This document shows, piece after piece, positions 39,240 through 51,549 of a stretch of DNA of 64,000 bases. The stretch lies in contig JACVVK020000034.1 in assembly GCA_018292915.2 (NCBI GenBank), positions 685,001-749,000 on the forward strand, written 5' to 3'. How positions within the stretch are numbered: the first letter of the stretch is position 1; each line of letters begins with the position of its first letter. The notes below the pieces were generated by a model. That model saw only the letters and a program-made list of their open reading frames with translations. It had not been told where the DNA came from and made no database searches. The stretch is from Batillaria attramentaria (taxonomy: Eukaryota > Mollusca > Gastropoda > Batillariidae). A program made the translations under genes and the position numbers.

Positions 39240-39480
39240 GGTATCGATCATCAGTCACACCTGGACAGTGACAGCGTCTGTAATACAGGCTGGCACTGAG
39301 CCAGCAGAAGCGTACTCAATGACAAGGCGACGGTGACATCACCACACTGAGCGCTCCAGCCGGCACTGAGTGTAACCACAGTTGTAAACTTTGAATCACG
39401 GTTAGACGTGCTCCTCGCGCGGCCTGTAAACATCATTACACCGCATTAAGAGCTGTACTAATCATCAAGACTGATAGAGG
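39240..39480 (+). repeat. Interspersed repeat family R, copy 1
   Basis: It shares AGTGACAGCGTCTGTAATAC, GGCACTGAGCCAGCAGAAGC, CACACTGAGCGCTCCAG and AAGAGCTGTACTAATCATCA with copies at 53.4 kb and 55.6 kb. A CTGA insertion is present at 39471. Confidence 0.75.
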
Positions 39481-39920
39481 ATACCGAGGGTACACTGAGG
39501 TGCACTGACTCACTGACGAGCGAAACTGTTTCAAACCATAAGTTGGCATAGCAAAGATGAAATTACCGCGTTTAAATTAAGCCGGAACTATGATGATACT
39601 GATACCAGACCGGCGCCGTTAGTAGTCAGTCAGCGGTGTTGCGTCTTCATACCTTTTCCAACATTATCTTCTCTGAATGAGATTTCAAGTGTTTCAATGC
39701 CTACCTTCAGTCACTGCCGGCTTTGCTTTTTGCCTGTGGCCGTCCCGTATTCCCTGTACCAGTCAACTTTTTTCCACTGACGGTGAATGATCCTGCTACC
39801 ACATCAGGCACATCATTGAGTTTTCCTGCCTGATCAGTGCCAGAGGCGCCGCGGGGCTGGAATGCAGGCAGCGCCTCGGAGCCAAAGTTTTAGTCAGAGT
39901 AGTCAGGAAAAGATGTGCCG

Positions 39921-39951
<31 letters not shown>

Positions 39952-40041
39952 GCAGAGGACTTGACGCCAAGAACTCGATAAACCACTGACTCAACTCTAT
40001 AGATCACGAGTTTTCATACCGGCCAGTGTTGTCAGTGCGTC

Positions 40042-40100
<59 letters not shown>

Positions 40101-40919
40101 CGATAGAGAAAGACATACCGACTGCAGCACGACACAGGAAGCAACTAAGCACGGTTTTTCTTTGGGGGGTGGGGGGTGGGGTGGGGTGGGGAGGGGGGCC
40201 TAAACTGACTCAGCTGAACTAAGCGAGGGTAGGAGCAGCAGGGTGCCTGAATGGGGAATCAGAAAACGTTGCAGTGGATCGCACAGCTGAATGCACTTCC
40301 ATCGGCTGGAGATGCTGCGGTTTGACCCAACGACCCTCTACTAGGAAGAGGGTGACTGGTAATCGCCAAAAAAATCCAGCAGCACATTGTAACATGAGGA
40401 TGTTGGCGGGAGGGCGTTGCCTAGTTTGAACACAGCTGGCGACGACTCACGACTCGACTGAGTCACACATGCTGAAGTAACATGAAAGGCGTTATTCTGT
40501 AACAGTATAATATGTCCGCATGTGCGCTTTTTTCATTTATAGCCAGCTGTGGCTGTACTGGCTTGGAGGCGGTAGAAAAACAGGGGGAAAGAATAAAGGC
40601 TTAATCTGCCATGCATACCAGGCTAGCTATAGTGTTTCTCTTTAGACAGACTCAGTGAGCCGCACGCCGACTGGGAATATCAATACAATGAAATGTGAGG
40701 CCTGTCTGAGCAGGGACTCAGACTGAGACACACACTCAGTTATAGTTATTCAAAGTTATTAACGGTGTTTTTTGCAAGATGTTTACTGCGGCATAATTTG
40801 GTGTTTCGTCATATTTGCAGTCAGCCTGAGCGAGAAATAGTCGGTTTTATGCCGTTCGCTTTCACTGTTTGTTTTGTTTTTGTTTGTCAGGTGGGTTTTT
40901 GGGTTTGTTGGGGTTTTTT

Positions 40920-41064
<145 letters not shown>

Positions 41065-41932
41065 AGCGTGCGTGTGCGCGCGGCGCGCCACGGTGTGTGT
41101 GTAAGACTTACAGTTATATAACATTCACGATAATGCTGTCAGCCGGTGGTCATCGATCACTCAGCACATATAGTCAGTGTCCGGGCGCGGCAGGGTACAC
41201 TGTTAACGGCTGCACCACGACTGAAGGTGTTCATAGGCTAGCTACACGTAATTTAAATTCCGTACACGTTGAAACCCATACCTTTTTTCTTGGCATACGT
41301 TCCAAATCTTTCTCAGTCTCGCCTCCAAAATCACAACTAATATGGCTCCGACGAACATCCAAAACGCCCATCAAACCCACAGCTCGAGTCCGGCTAAAAT
41401 TTTAGCTTGTGACTTCACTGAGTGCATTTCCAAGTTTAGCTTCAACTGAATCTATGTCATTCCAGATTTTTTTTTTTTTTAATCGTGAAGCGGTAATGGT
41501 TTCCGCATGGTGCAAACTAGATAAAATAGATAAAACAGCCTGTTTTGTGTTTTAAACTGGTTTCAGTGTCAGTTTTTCCTCCGCATTCTTCTGTTACAAG
41601 TAGGTTCTAGACGTTTGCTGCGTACCTTCTTGTGTCAGCCTGCGCCTGTGCGGCCGGCTCAGAGCGCCCAGAGGTGGAATGTGAATTTTTATTATCATAC
41701 TGACTGGAGCGAGTAAGCCTCTCATCTTTTTTTTTTTATCAGTCTGCCGTGCTGTCCGTTCATGCGTGTTGATTCCTACCTCTGGTAAGCCGGCTGGCAC
41801 CACGATCGGACCGGCCGGGCCGTCTGCTCCTGCTGTGTCCAGTCGCCCTTTATTATTGCTATCAGCAGCTCAGTGCCCGCTTGTCTCTTTCGGAACAAGA
41901 TTCATACAGTTTAGTTGTAGTGGTGGCGGACA

Positions 41933-42077
<145 letters not shown>

Positions 42078-42088
42078 TCAGTGTGTCA

Positions 42089-42144
<56 letters not shown>

Positions 42145-42168
42145 CAGTCAGTGTGTGTGTGTGTGTGT

Positions 42169-42205
<37 letters not shown>

Positions 42206-43187
42206 CTCTTTGTACTAATTCGGCCCATGTCTGGCAAAACAAAGTATCCAACATGGATATCGTAGTTATGTGGGATCAGTACTTTGTTTCGTCAGAAGTG
42301 GGCAGAATTCCCTGTTTTTTTTCCGTCCAGAGAGACAGGCAGAGGTTTGGTTCCACCGGTGCAGTCATACACTTTTTATACATTTGTACGTTTTTTTTCC
42401 AAAACTGAAACAACAACAGTGATTTCAATATTGAAAGGGGTTTCAAGTTCTATGATGACCCGACTGATAGCCACACACTAAGCATAAGCTGCCGCAGAGC
42501 ACTGATAATATGAGATCACCTTTCACCTGAAACGGCCGGGTTGCCGGCTTGCCCAACCTTCATTTACATTTTCAGTGGTTCCAGCAGTGTGTGTACTGAG
42601 GCCGGCACTGATTGATAGACATCGTGTCTTTTCTTCATGGAATCAGCCATTCGAAGCAATATGTACAAAGGCCGCAGAATAGACATATATAGACTGAATT
42701 GTTGGCAATGGAGGGCATACGGGTATAGAGCTTGTTCCTCTGAAATTACCTACCCATTCAGCGATAAAGTGGCCACCTACACCACGAGTTTATGAGCCAG
42801 AAAAGAGCGGATTGTGTTTATCTCCCTCTCTCAGCTCTCTAGATACTGAAAAGCAGATATCTCTCCCAGTCTGACCCCGGCATCACGTGCCTGTCCTTAA
42901 TATCGCCCCACTGACTAGGTGCGCAACTGAGGTGCTGTATAAATTGATCACAGCGCGTTGTCTGGCGTAGCTTGGCACCTATCTTTCTGCTTCTGTTCGC
43001 TCGGCTTCATGTACCTATTGGCTGTTTTCGTCTGTCTGCCAACAAAAACATGCACCAGGATACGACTGGTTTGAAAGCAGCTCTGGCCGGTCACAGTCAG
43101 TGTAGTGCTATATGCAAACCCGGCGGCCGGCGAAGGCCGCATTGTTGCAGCCGAAGACAGATTGTGGACAGGGGGAATAAAAGCGTC

Positions 43188-43234
<47 letters not shown>

Positions 43235-43356
43235 ATGTGTTCTTTCTCGGCGACTGATGTTTTATCACGGTAACCGTGTTCTTAGTGTTGTCGGCCAGTG
43301 TCAACCCCTAAAAGGTTCAGTTTGAAATCCAGTCCATGGCATCAGTACAGATCCTT

Positions 43357-43392
<36 letters not shown>

Positions 43393-43402
43393 CACACACA
43401 CA

Positions 43403-43449
<47 letters not shown>

Positions 43450-44189
43450 GTCAATCTGCCGATGCAGCGCCGCTGGACCAGTTTGCCACATTACGGTTCA
43501 TAAATCATAGTCAAGTTACACTGATGTGATCGAACCACCAGCGCGGCATATTTGTCACGCCATGCTACGTGCACATAATTATAGCCAGCGCACTCCTGCA
43601 GTCCCTACACTGAATGCCACCCACCTATCAAATGTGTCACACTTGACTTGTGCAGGTGATCAAAACGAAACACAACCCTCTTACCACACATATCTGAGGC
43701 TTCAACTCACTCCAATGATTAGATCGTTAAGATGTTGACGATATAATCAGCCTGGCAGAATCGAGACTGTTCTCCTTCTGCGTTGTACGCTTGTTAAGCT
43801 CCAGCTTTTTGTTGTTTTGGTTCCGGCTGACCGATTCGTTCCAGCTGATTGCATGCACGAGCATAACAATGACGCTGTTACGCACTTCTCTAGGCCGGCC
43901 GGGGCAACAGACCCAGCTTGGTACGGTAAGCTGCTTGTTTTGGTCAGCGCTGGACCGGTGGGACAGGTATTTGGGGGGTCAGCCTGTCAGTGTTCCTGTT
44001 TTGGTCAATGAACTTACGCATTTGGGGTGACGGGGTCTTACACAGTGCTGAACTGACATAATTTTAGCGAACTAGATGTTGTAACCGGATCATAACCGAG
44101 TCTCGGGAGATTTGGGACAACAAAGCTGTTGTGTACTAGTAGCTGATCAATGTAAAGCCACCAAAAGAGAGAGAGAGAGAGAGAGAGGG

Positions 44190-44361
44190 GTGGGTGGGTG
44201 GGTGTTTTGGGGTTTAACGTCCTTTTCCACCACATACGGGTGATATCAAAGACGGGGCAACGATGAAAAAGCCAGCACAAATATTTGGCTCCAGCCGGGA
44301 TACGAACTCACGACCCGAGCATTAGAAGTCCAACGCTCTACCATTCGGCCACCCCGGCTCC

Positions 44362-44365
<4 letters not shown>
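44190..44365 (-). mobile_element. tRNA-derived SINE, family 1, full length
   Basis: On the minus strand: GGAGCCGGGGTGGCCGAATG, CTCGGGTCGTGAGTTCG and GGACGTTAAACC. It is flanked by (GA)n on both sides and lies just beyond the candidate TPPP-B poly(A) site. Confidence 0.88.
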
Positions 44366-44401
<36 letters not shown>

Positions 44402-44473
44402 CACAAAGCGACAAACTTCACCACTTTCTCTGCCGGTCAAACAACGAATACCTACAAGTGCTCATTCCTGATT

Positions 44474-44479
44474 TTTATT
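44474..44479 (-). terminator. Candidate poly(A) signal of TPPP-B
   Basis: AATAAA on the minus strand about 1.3 kb after the TPPP-B stop codon. It is a weak inference, as other sites may be used. Confidence 0.3.
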
Positions 44480-45800
44480 GCGGCATGACACACAGCAACA
44501 TTTTCTGAAGGCTGTAACGGTAAGCATCCATACTGAATCTTGCCAGTTGGATGACGTAGATGGATGACGTATTTTGAAGGATGTTTATCATGACTGTACT
44601 GAACGATATACTGATAAGTTAACTTGAAATGTGATGGCTGGGACCATTCTTGTTGTGTGTAGATAGGAAACACAAGCCAAGATAAAACATTTTCGAATAA
44701 TGCATGGCCACGAGTCTCTAAAATTCGATTTGTAACTGTTTACAGCTGATGGACACTGGGGCGCTGATGTCATAGTGATGAAGTCACGCGTAGAGATTGT
44801 GTAGGATTCGCCACATGTATTGTACGGCTGGCAAGGGTAGTACCGGGAAAGAAGCCAGAATCAAGTTCAGAAGACAAACCACCCTTACTAAGGTTCCGAG
44901 GGGTGGGGGCAAGGCAGCCAGAGACCATTTTGATGACGCCAAAATCGGCAGCATTAACACCAGTATTGACGTCAGAGTCATATTTGATTCTGATGACGTA
45001 ATTCGCAAGGCCTTCGTAAAACTGCAAATCAACAGTGATAACTTGGCTCGTTGGCAAACGCTGAAGAAATGTTCATTTCTAGTTAAAGGGCCTTTTTGGT
45101 TGAAGGTATTGTTGATTTGTAAGAGGCATTTGATAGACCAAAGATGCCTAACACGCGATGCCAGTAGGTGTTTTCGGTCAAACAGGTAAAACCCAGTGAT
45201 GATACCTCTGCCAAAGGTGACATAAAGCTGGCAACGGCAGGATAATAACCCAGTAAACTAGACAGAAAATGCTGACGCATGTCACTACCGCTGGAGGGAG
45301 ATTTTCTACCGCCCAAGGCGTCGCCATGTACTGGAACAACAGCAACGGTAACAGCAAAGCGGAGACTAGGATTATCATTTTCGAAACTCTAGAACATTGG
45401 TAACATGCTTCCGAACGGCGAATATCAACTACTGGTGCTGTCCGGGCAAAGAGACGAACATTTTTTTTTTTTTTTTTTTTTTTGGGGGGGGGGGGGGAGT
45501 TTTTTGTGTGTCGGTGCCTTTCACACTTCAGCTAACTGTCTGGATGCCGGACAAAGTCCTTGACAAAAAGAACTCGGAACTTGCTTCAGTCTGTCTTGTC
45601 TAGCACTCCTGAAGAAATTCGCCATCTTTTCAAGCGCGTGAGTGTGATTTCAGCGTGACTGATATGATACGCGGCTTAGCTTTCTCTTCTGTAATGTCAA
45701 AGGCAGACTTTGGTAGTCAAAACTCGCATATGATTCGGAAGTTGTTACAAATAATGCTCGAGCGAAATGGTTTTGATCAAAGGTGACCGGCCGGTGATCC

Positions 45801-45989
45801 TCAGTTGTGGCTCTTGTCGAAGGTGCCTTCTCCTTTGTAACCGCCCACGTAGCCCGATGTGTTGGTTTTGTCCACTCTTCCCTCCATACCCTTGCCTTTC
45901 CCGCTCTCGGCGTCAAAACGCTCCTTGTGGGACCCCGTGTAGCCCTTCACGTCCGTCAGACGATCCACCACGGCTGCGTTCTTTTGTTT
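45801..45989 (-). CDS. TPPP: TPPP-B exon 3 (p25-alpha core, stop)
   Basis: The acceptor is GTCCAACAG and the stop is TGA at 45801-45803. It encodes [20 protein letters not shown] and onward, ending FDKSHN. Confidence 0.95.
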   Translation of the reverse strand, partial: KQKNAAVVDRLTDVKGYTGSHKERFDAESGKGKGMEGRVDKTNTSGYVGGYKGEGTFDKSHN

Positions 45990-48821
45990 CTGTTGGACAA
46001 CAATCAGCTTGGTTTATGCAGGCTGCGTTCTTAAGAAGAAGAATATACGAGGGCTGTTCAAATATTAATGGGAATGGGCCTGCCATTTTATAAGTAAACA
46101 TCGCACAGAAAATAATTTTATACCAAAAGAAAATCTGGCTCAAGCCCTATAAACATGCAGAAAAGAATGATGACATCATGAGAAATTTTAGAGTATGACC
46201 TCATTAAAATCGTCATCCAAACTGCTGAGCCAGAAAACCATGGACGCCGAGAATGAGCATTTTCGCTTCTACACATTCACGAGGCTAAAACTCGGAGACA
46301 ACTGCAAGAAAATCCTTCAAGATTTGCAAGCTGTTTTTGGAGCCAAGTGTGTCGGTAAGAGCACAGTTTACAGATGGGTCGACGCTTTTCTAACTGAACA
46401 AGGGCCTTCAAGCTCAGGTACCAGTCCTGGCCGTCCACTCTCAGCTCGGAACGAAAGAAACATTACCCTTGTGAAAAGCCTGATTGACGAAGACCCACAA
46501 TCGACCATACGCGAGTTGAGTGAAGCATGTGACCTCTCTATCGGCACCATACACAGCATTCTGCATGAAGATCTTCAAATGAGAAACTTGGCTGCAAGAT
46601 GGGTACCCCATCTCTTAACTGACGAACAAAAGAAACGGCGGGTTGATTGCTCACGCCATCTGCTTCAAGATTTTGAGCCAAACGCCTGTGTGACATAGTG
46701 ACCGGTGATGAATCTTGGCTCACGTTTTACGGCATCCCCAACAAACGCTGCAACCGGGCGTGGGTAGGCCCAGATGGAGACCGAGCAGTTGTCCTGCGGC
46801 CAGGATTTCAGAGCCGGAAGCGTCTTTTCTCTATTTTTTTTTCAGCAACCCAAGGCGTCGTGGCTCTTGATATTTCTTCCGGCGAAGGCTGCCATCACTG
46901 CCACGTACTATACCAAAATGGTGTTCCGGAAAGTGGTGGATGCGATCTGCGAGCAGCGCCCAACCGTTGGAACCTCAAGGACCTTAATGCTGCATGATAA
47001 TGCAGCCCCCCACAAAGCCAAGATCACCACGACCTTCCTAGAGGAAAGAGAGACCAAAGTCTTGGCCCATCCCCCCTACAGTCCGGACTTGGCACCGTGT
47101 GACTTCTGGCTCTTTCCTATCTTGCAAGAGCGACTCGCTGGACGCAAGTTTGATCGAATCCAAGACCTCTCAAAAGCCGTGAAATCAGAGCTCGAGGGTA
47201 TCCCGAGGGAAGAGTACCAGAGGGCGCTTCATATGTGGCGAACAAGACTGGAAACGTGCATTCGGGCCAAGGGTGAATACTTCGAGGGGATGTAGAAGTT
47301 TGGAGTCGATACGATGCAAGACACGTGAGTAATGGCAGCATTCCCAATAATATTTGAACAGCCCTCGTAGTGCATGATATAGTGAGAGTTCCTCGCCAGA
47401 ACGAACCATGTATCTTCTTTCTATCTGTATCAAAAAGTACCCCCTTCCATTTAGGCGCTTTACCCAATTGCTTGGCTCCCCCCAAACACCCACCCTGTCC
47501 ACCACAATGTGATTTCAAAGACGGGAGAAACGGGGGAAAAAACAGTATCAAATGTTGGTTGTGGGGACTGATTCAAACCTTCGAACCTTCCCAGTCCGAC
47601 CCTCCACCGGTTAAGCCGGCCACCCGACCGGGGGCTGGGGGCAGGTGGGTGTTTGGGGGTTTAACGTCGTTTTCCACCACATATGGGTGATATCAAAGAC
47701 AGGGCAACGATAAAAAAAAGCCAGCACAAATATTTGGCCCCAGCCGGGATACGAACTCACGCCCCGACCGAGCATTAGAAGTCCAACGCTCTACCATTCG
47801 GCCACACCGGCTCCCCCTACCCGACCGAACAGTGCATTTGCGTAGACATTTTGCCAAAGGAAAATCTCACATGGTCTGAACTGATCCACTCGTTGTACTT
47901 GGCAGCGATCTTCGTCTTGATCTTATTCAGTTCCTCCAGGACGGCCGGGTCGTCGTTGGCCGGGTTCTTTGCCTTCTTCTTCTCCACAGCTTCGTGCTTG
48001 GCCAGGTCCAGCAGCACGTTATTCAGGAACGCGTCCACTGTCAGCTTCTTTCTGCAAATAATTAATATTATTATTATTATTATTATTATGAGGATGGTCA
48101 AGGACGGTGACGGCGGTGACGATGATGATGATGGTGGTAGTGGTGATGGCGGCGGCGATGATGACGACGACGACGATGATGCGTCCACCGTCAGCTTCTT
48201 GCTATGATTAGTAATAAACAATAATGATAATAATGAAGGTGAGGATGGATGACGACGGCGACGATGCTGATGGCGATGTTGTTGTTGACGACAACGACGA
48301 CGACGACGATGGTGATGATGATGCATTCTGCATTTTTCATTCACTCAAAGCCCCCCCCCCCCCCCCCCCGGAGAGGAACCCAACACGAGCACTCGCGAAC
48401 ACACAGAACAACATCTCAATCCACGTGGTGCGAACGGCCAGCTCAGCAACTCAGGCTGCTATACCAAACACCTTCTTTCACGGTCTTTGCCGCTTCTTTG
48501 TACCGACGCGCTCCATTCGGAGGGGAAGCGACCCGAATTTCCATTAGGCATAACAAACTTTTTCTTCTTTTTTTTTTTTACAGCGAACATTCGAACAACT
48601 TACGTCTTCTTGTCGCAGTACTTGCAGAAGATGGTGGCGTCCACTGTATTGGCAATCTTGCCGTCGAAGACTTCCTTGAACAGTTTGTTGACGGCGTTCG
48701 ACTTGCACTCGGATTTCTCGGCAACCGGCAACTCCTTTCCAGCGCACTTCTCCACACACATGAAGAACATCTCTTTCACTTCCTTGTCCAGGTCGCCAAC
48801 CGCACTAGTACCGGCGGCCAT
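45801..48821 (-). CDS. TPPP: TPPP family protein B (tubulin polymerization-promoting protein, p25-alpha), 195 aa, 3 exons
   Basis: The CDS is the complement of 45801-45989, 47871-48051 and 48604-48821, with the same intron phases (2 then 0) as TPPP-A, which indicates tandem duplication. The N-terminus is [20 protein letters not shown] with several cysteines (CVEKC, CKYC). The core reads [20 protein letters not shown], then GKGKGMEGR and [13 protein letters not shown]. Exon 2 differs most from TPPP-A ([20 protein letters not shown] versus [13 protein letters not shown]). Microtubule binding is inferred from the family. A mariner sits in intron 2, and a copy of the exon-2 start sits in intron 1. 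Confidence 0.93.
46048..47367 (+). mobile_element. mariner (Tc1/mariner superfamily, DD34D), 1,320 bp, frameshifted
   Basis: The inverted repeats CGAGGGCTGTTCAAATATTA are exact over 20 bp at both ends, extend to 27 bp with one mismatch, and are flanked by TA target duplications (46046-46047, 47368-47369). The element lies in intron 2 of TPPP-B, opposite to the gene. The transposase begins near 46195-46240 with the HTH region ([18 protein letters not shown]). TGDESW holds the first catalytic Asp, LHDNAAPH the second and [14 protein letters not shown] the third, with 34 residues between the last two. The coding sequence is broken by at least two frame changes (near 46690 and 46880), so this copy cannot make a full transposase. 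Confidence 0.95.
46195..47295 (+). pseudogene. mariner transposase, broken reading frame
   Basis: There are three overlapping open segments: 46195-46698 (N-terminal HTH domains), about 46687-46900 (TGDESW region) and about 46880-47295 (second and third catalytic Asp, ending GEYFEGM, the usual mariner C-terminus). Frame is lost just before TGDESW and again after it. Otherwise the residues are well preserved, so inactivation looks fairly recent. Confidence 0.9.
47645..47818 (-). mobile_element. tRNA-derived SINE, family 1, with CCGA duplication
   Basis: Full-length minus-strand copy in TPPP-B intron 2, 50 bp from exon 2. CCCCGACCGAGC carries an extra CCGA relative to CACGACCCGAGC in the 44 kb copy. 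Confidence 0.88.
47871..48051 (-). CDS. TPPP: TPPP-B exon 2
   Basis: The acceptor is TTTGCAG and the donor GTGAGA. It encodes [20 protein letters not shown] and onward to [10 protein letters not shown]. Phase 2 in, phase 0 out. A (TAT)n tract lies directly upstream of the acceptor. Confidence 0.9.
48604..48821 (-). CDS. TPPP: TPPP-B exon 1 (start codon)
   Basis: It encodes residues 1-72 plus two bases, ending [13 protein letters not shown] with a split Thr codon; the donor is GTAAGT. Just upstream is a GGT-rich low-complexity stretch (48836-48920), probably 5'UTR or an intron boundary. Confidence 0.93.
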
Positions 48822-49063
48822 CGTGTCTGTTTCGGCTGTGGTTGCTGTTGTCGGTGGTGGTGGTGGTGGTGGTTGTAGGGGTGGTGGTGGGGGCTGTGGG
48901 GGTGGTGGTGGTGGAGGTTGATGGTGTTACCTGAAAGAGGCCAAGGTATGACAGTTTGGTGGTGTTCATTGTTGTTGCCACTGTTTGCTAGTCACAGAAA
49001 AATGTACTGAACTTGGCTAAATACATCCAAATTAGAATAGTGTAAATGTAAATGTAACAAACT

Positions 49064-49077
49064 CCGCGCGCGCGCGC

Positions 49078-49108
<31 letters not shown>

Positions 49109-49111
49109 TGT
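49064..49111 (+). repeat. (CG)n then (TG)n
   Basis: About 14 CG dinucleotides followed by about 9 TG dinucleotides, an alternating purine-pyrimidine tract prone to Z-DNA, some 240 bp upstream of the TPPP-B start codon. A similar CG/GT tract is at 40047-40097. Confidence 0.95.
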
Positions 49112-49284
49112 TTTACAGTATCATGTATAAGCTCGTTTTTGCTGCTGTCAATGTACATGTATTAATTGTTGTTGTTGTTGTTGTTGTTTCATGTCATTGT
49201 TGCACCTTTATGCACGTCTTTCCCTTTCACTCTGTCCATTCCTCCACACCCAAATAGGGGAACTAGAGAGGCAAAAGCCTCCAT

Positions 49285-50225
49285 GGCTCCCTTGTGACAC
49301 AGGTCAAGGTCATTCACAAGAGTATGTTTGTAAAGCTCTTACCACTATCCATTATCATGCCAAGTAAAGTGTCTTTGGCGCTCTGAGTTCATGGCAATAT
49401 TACAATTTTCCCCGAAACAGTTTGTATGGCCTTGACCTTTGGTCAAGGTCATTCCAATGAGATCTCATCAATGTCTATTCTCCGAAAACAGAAATGTTAA
49501 AATTCACGACAGCTTTAATGACCTTGACCTTCAGTCAAGGTCATTCAGAAAGGTAGGTCTCATTGCTGTCTACCATCATACCTCGTTTGGTGCCTCTACT
49601 GTTTGTTGTTTTGGAGAAAATGCCAAGGTTAAAGTTTCCCCAAAAACGCTTGCATGACCTTGACCTTGACTGAAAGTCACTGAACACTGTTATGTCTGTA
49701 AAGGTGCTGCTAATGTCAATCATTGCACATATAGTTTGATGCTTCTGATTCTTCTGGATTCTGAGAAAATGCAAATGTAAATTTTCCCAACACTGTTTTA
49801 ATGACCTTGACCTTGAGTCAAGGTCATTTAAGGTGGTATGTGTGCATAGGTCTTATCACTGTCTATCAGCACGCCAGGTTTGGCGCCTCTGCTGTTAGTT
49901 GTTTCTGAGAAAATGCCAATGTTAAGGTTTCACACAAAATATCTTGTACGGCCTTGACCTTGACACAAGGCCACCGACTACATGTATGTCTGTAAAGTTC
50001 TTATCAACGTCTATCATCATGCAAAGTTTAAAAGCTCTGGTGTTTGTAGATTACGAGAAAATGCCAATGTAAAATTTTCAAACAAGAGAGCGTTAGTGAC
50101 CTTGACCTTGAATCAGGTCATTCAAAATGATATGTTTTTGAAAGGTCTTGTGGTTGTCTATAAGCATGCCAAGTTTGGTGCCTCTGCTATTTGTAGATTC
50201 TGAGAAAATGACAACGTTAAAGTTT
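49285..50225 (+). repeat. Tandem array, about 147-bp period, with TGACCTTGACCTT/AAGGTCA palindromes
   Basis: ATGACCTTGACCTTGAGTCA-type blocks occur at 49431, 49522, 49657, 49804, 49953 and 50100; the last intervals are 147, 149 and 147 bp. Each unit also has GGTGCCTCTGCT and GATTCTGAGAAAATGCCAAT. It ends in (AC)n at 50230-50288. A related reverse copy lies at 6543-6775, next to (GT)n. Confidence 0.9.
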
Positions 50226-50228
50226 TCT

Positions 50229-50291
<63 letters not shown>

Positions 50292-50549
50292 TACACAGCG
50301 GCAGCAACAGACAGCAGAAACGGACGCAACAACTCAAGATCAACTACACGAAAACATTCAATCCGTATTGGATAGCTGGTCTTTGCACCTCCGGAACCGT
50401 TCTCTCCAACTCCGCTCAGCTGTGCTATTTTTGCGAATCGAATCCATATCTTTGCAATCAGCAGTCCATCCCTTACGTACACGGGCTGTGTTCTTACGAT
50501 GATCAAAGTTTTGAATTGGAGTTACGCCTAACCTTTGTATCTTCCAAAC

Positions 50550-50815
50550 CACTTGCAAAGTGTGCACGATAAAAAATCCAACGTTCATCTTTCGAAGAAG
50601 AGTAGGCTGTGGCCGGTGGCGTGGTAAAACAGAAATACTGTCGCACGCACCAGAGTGAATAGCACGGCACGGTGGAGGTTTGCACATAAAGTAGCGCTTA
50701 GCGGCAGCAGGCTTTCATTGCTTCGTCCTCCAGCCCTGCGGCGCCATGAGCATCTCAGTAGAGATGGATACGTGCGCCGAGGAGAAGTCTACCATACCAT
50801 ACCATACCATACCAA
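50550..50815 (+). mobile_element. SINE body copy, 5'-truncated, ending in CCATA repeats
   Basis: It starts within the body (AAGTGTGCACGATAAAAAAT) and continues through CTTTCGAAGAAGAGTAGGCT and the 3' part to a (CATAC)n tail. It is nearly identical to the 19.7 kb copy over the shared part. Confidence 0.8.
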
Positions 50816-51504
50816 ACTAAAATAAGAGCGGAAGGGGAAAGGCGAATATACTTACTCTTTGTGAATGTATACCAAAGCGCAAGGCAGTGTGCAAACAAAG
50901 TCAGTATAATGGTTGAAAGTTTTCAAAGTATTTCCTTTAAAAAAAAAAAAAAAAGCAAAAAGCAGGACCGTTTTCATACTAGAATGAAAGTAAAAAGTAC
51001 CTTCCACACGTAGCCCACAGCTGCAAAACGGGTTTGGACTGGAGGGCGCTATCTTCCCTCCTTTTCTGTTGGATTAGTATCATTTTGTTGCTGTGGTTTC
51101 GATCACTTCTGTCTCCGTCAGTGCTTACGTATTGTCATAACAAAAAGAACGGATTTGTGGCGTCATTTTGATATGACGTCATAGCCCATTGTTATCTGTG
51201 GCGTTTGCTTGTTCTGTAGAACAAAATTCCGTGTAAAATGCACGCTGAGTGTCAAAGAAATTCCAAATTTTTTTTCTACCCCATTCTGCACTTGTTCAGT
51301 GCTGGTAAGGGATGAAATCTGAACCATACAATATTCACCAGACATCGTCATGTATTCTTCTCACAGCCTGGCAAAATACACATATACAGAATACAGAATG
51401 CAGAATATTTCATTGATCTCGAAAAGGGCAATTGCTTTTCTGTCCCGCATACTAGTAAACAATAAACACTGTCATAAATAAGACTAGAAATATACACGTT
51501 TTAA

Positions 51505-51549
<45 letters not shown>

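Noticed and set aside
44770..45057. 95-aa minus-strand frame (MPTSQVITVDLQFYEG...)
   Set aside because: It lies in the likely TPPP-B 3' flank; overlapping frames are open on both strands and no family resemblance was seen.
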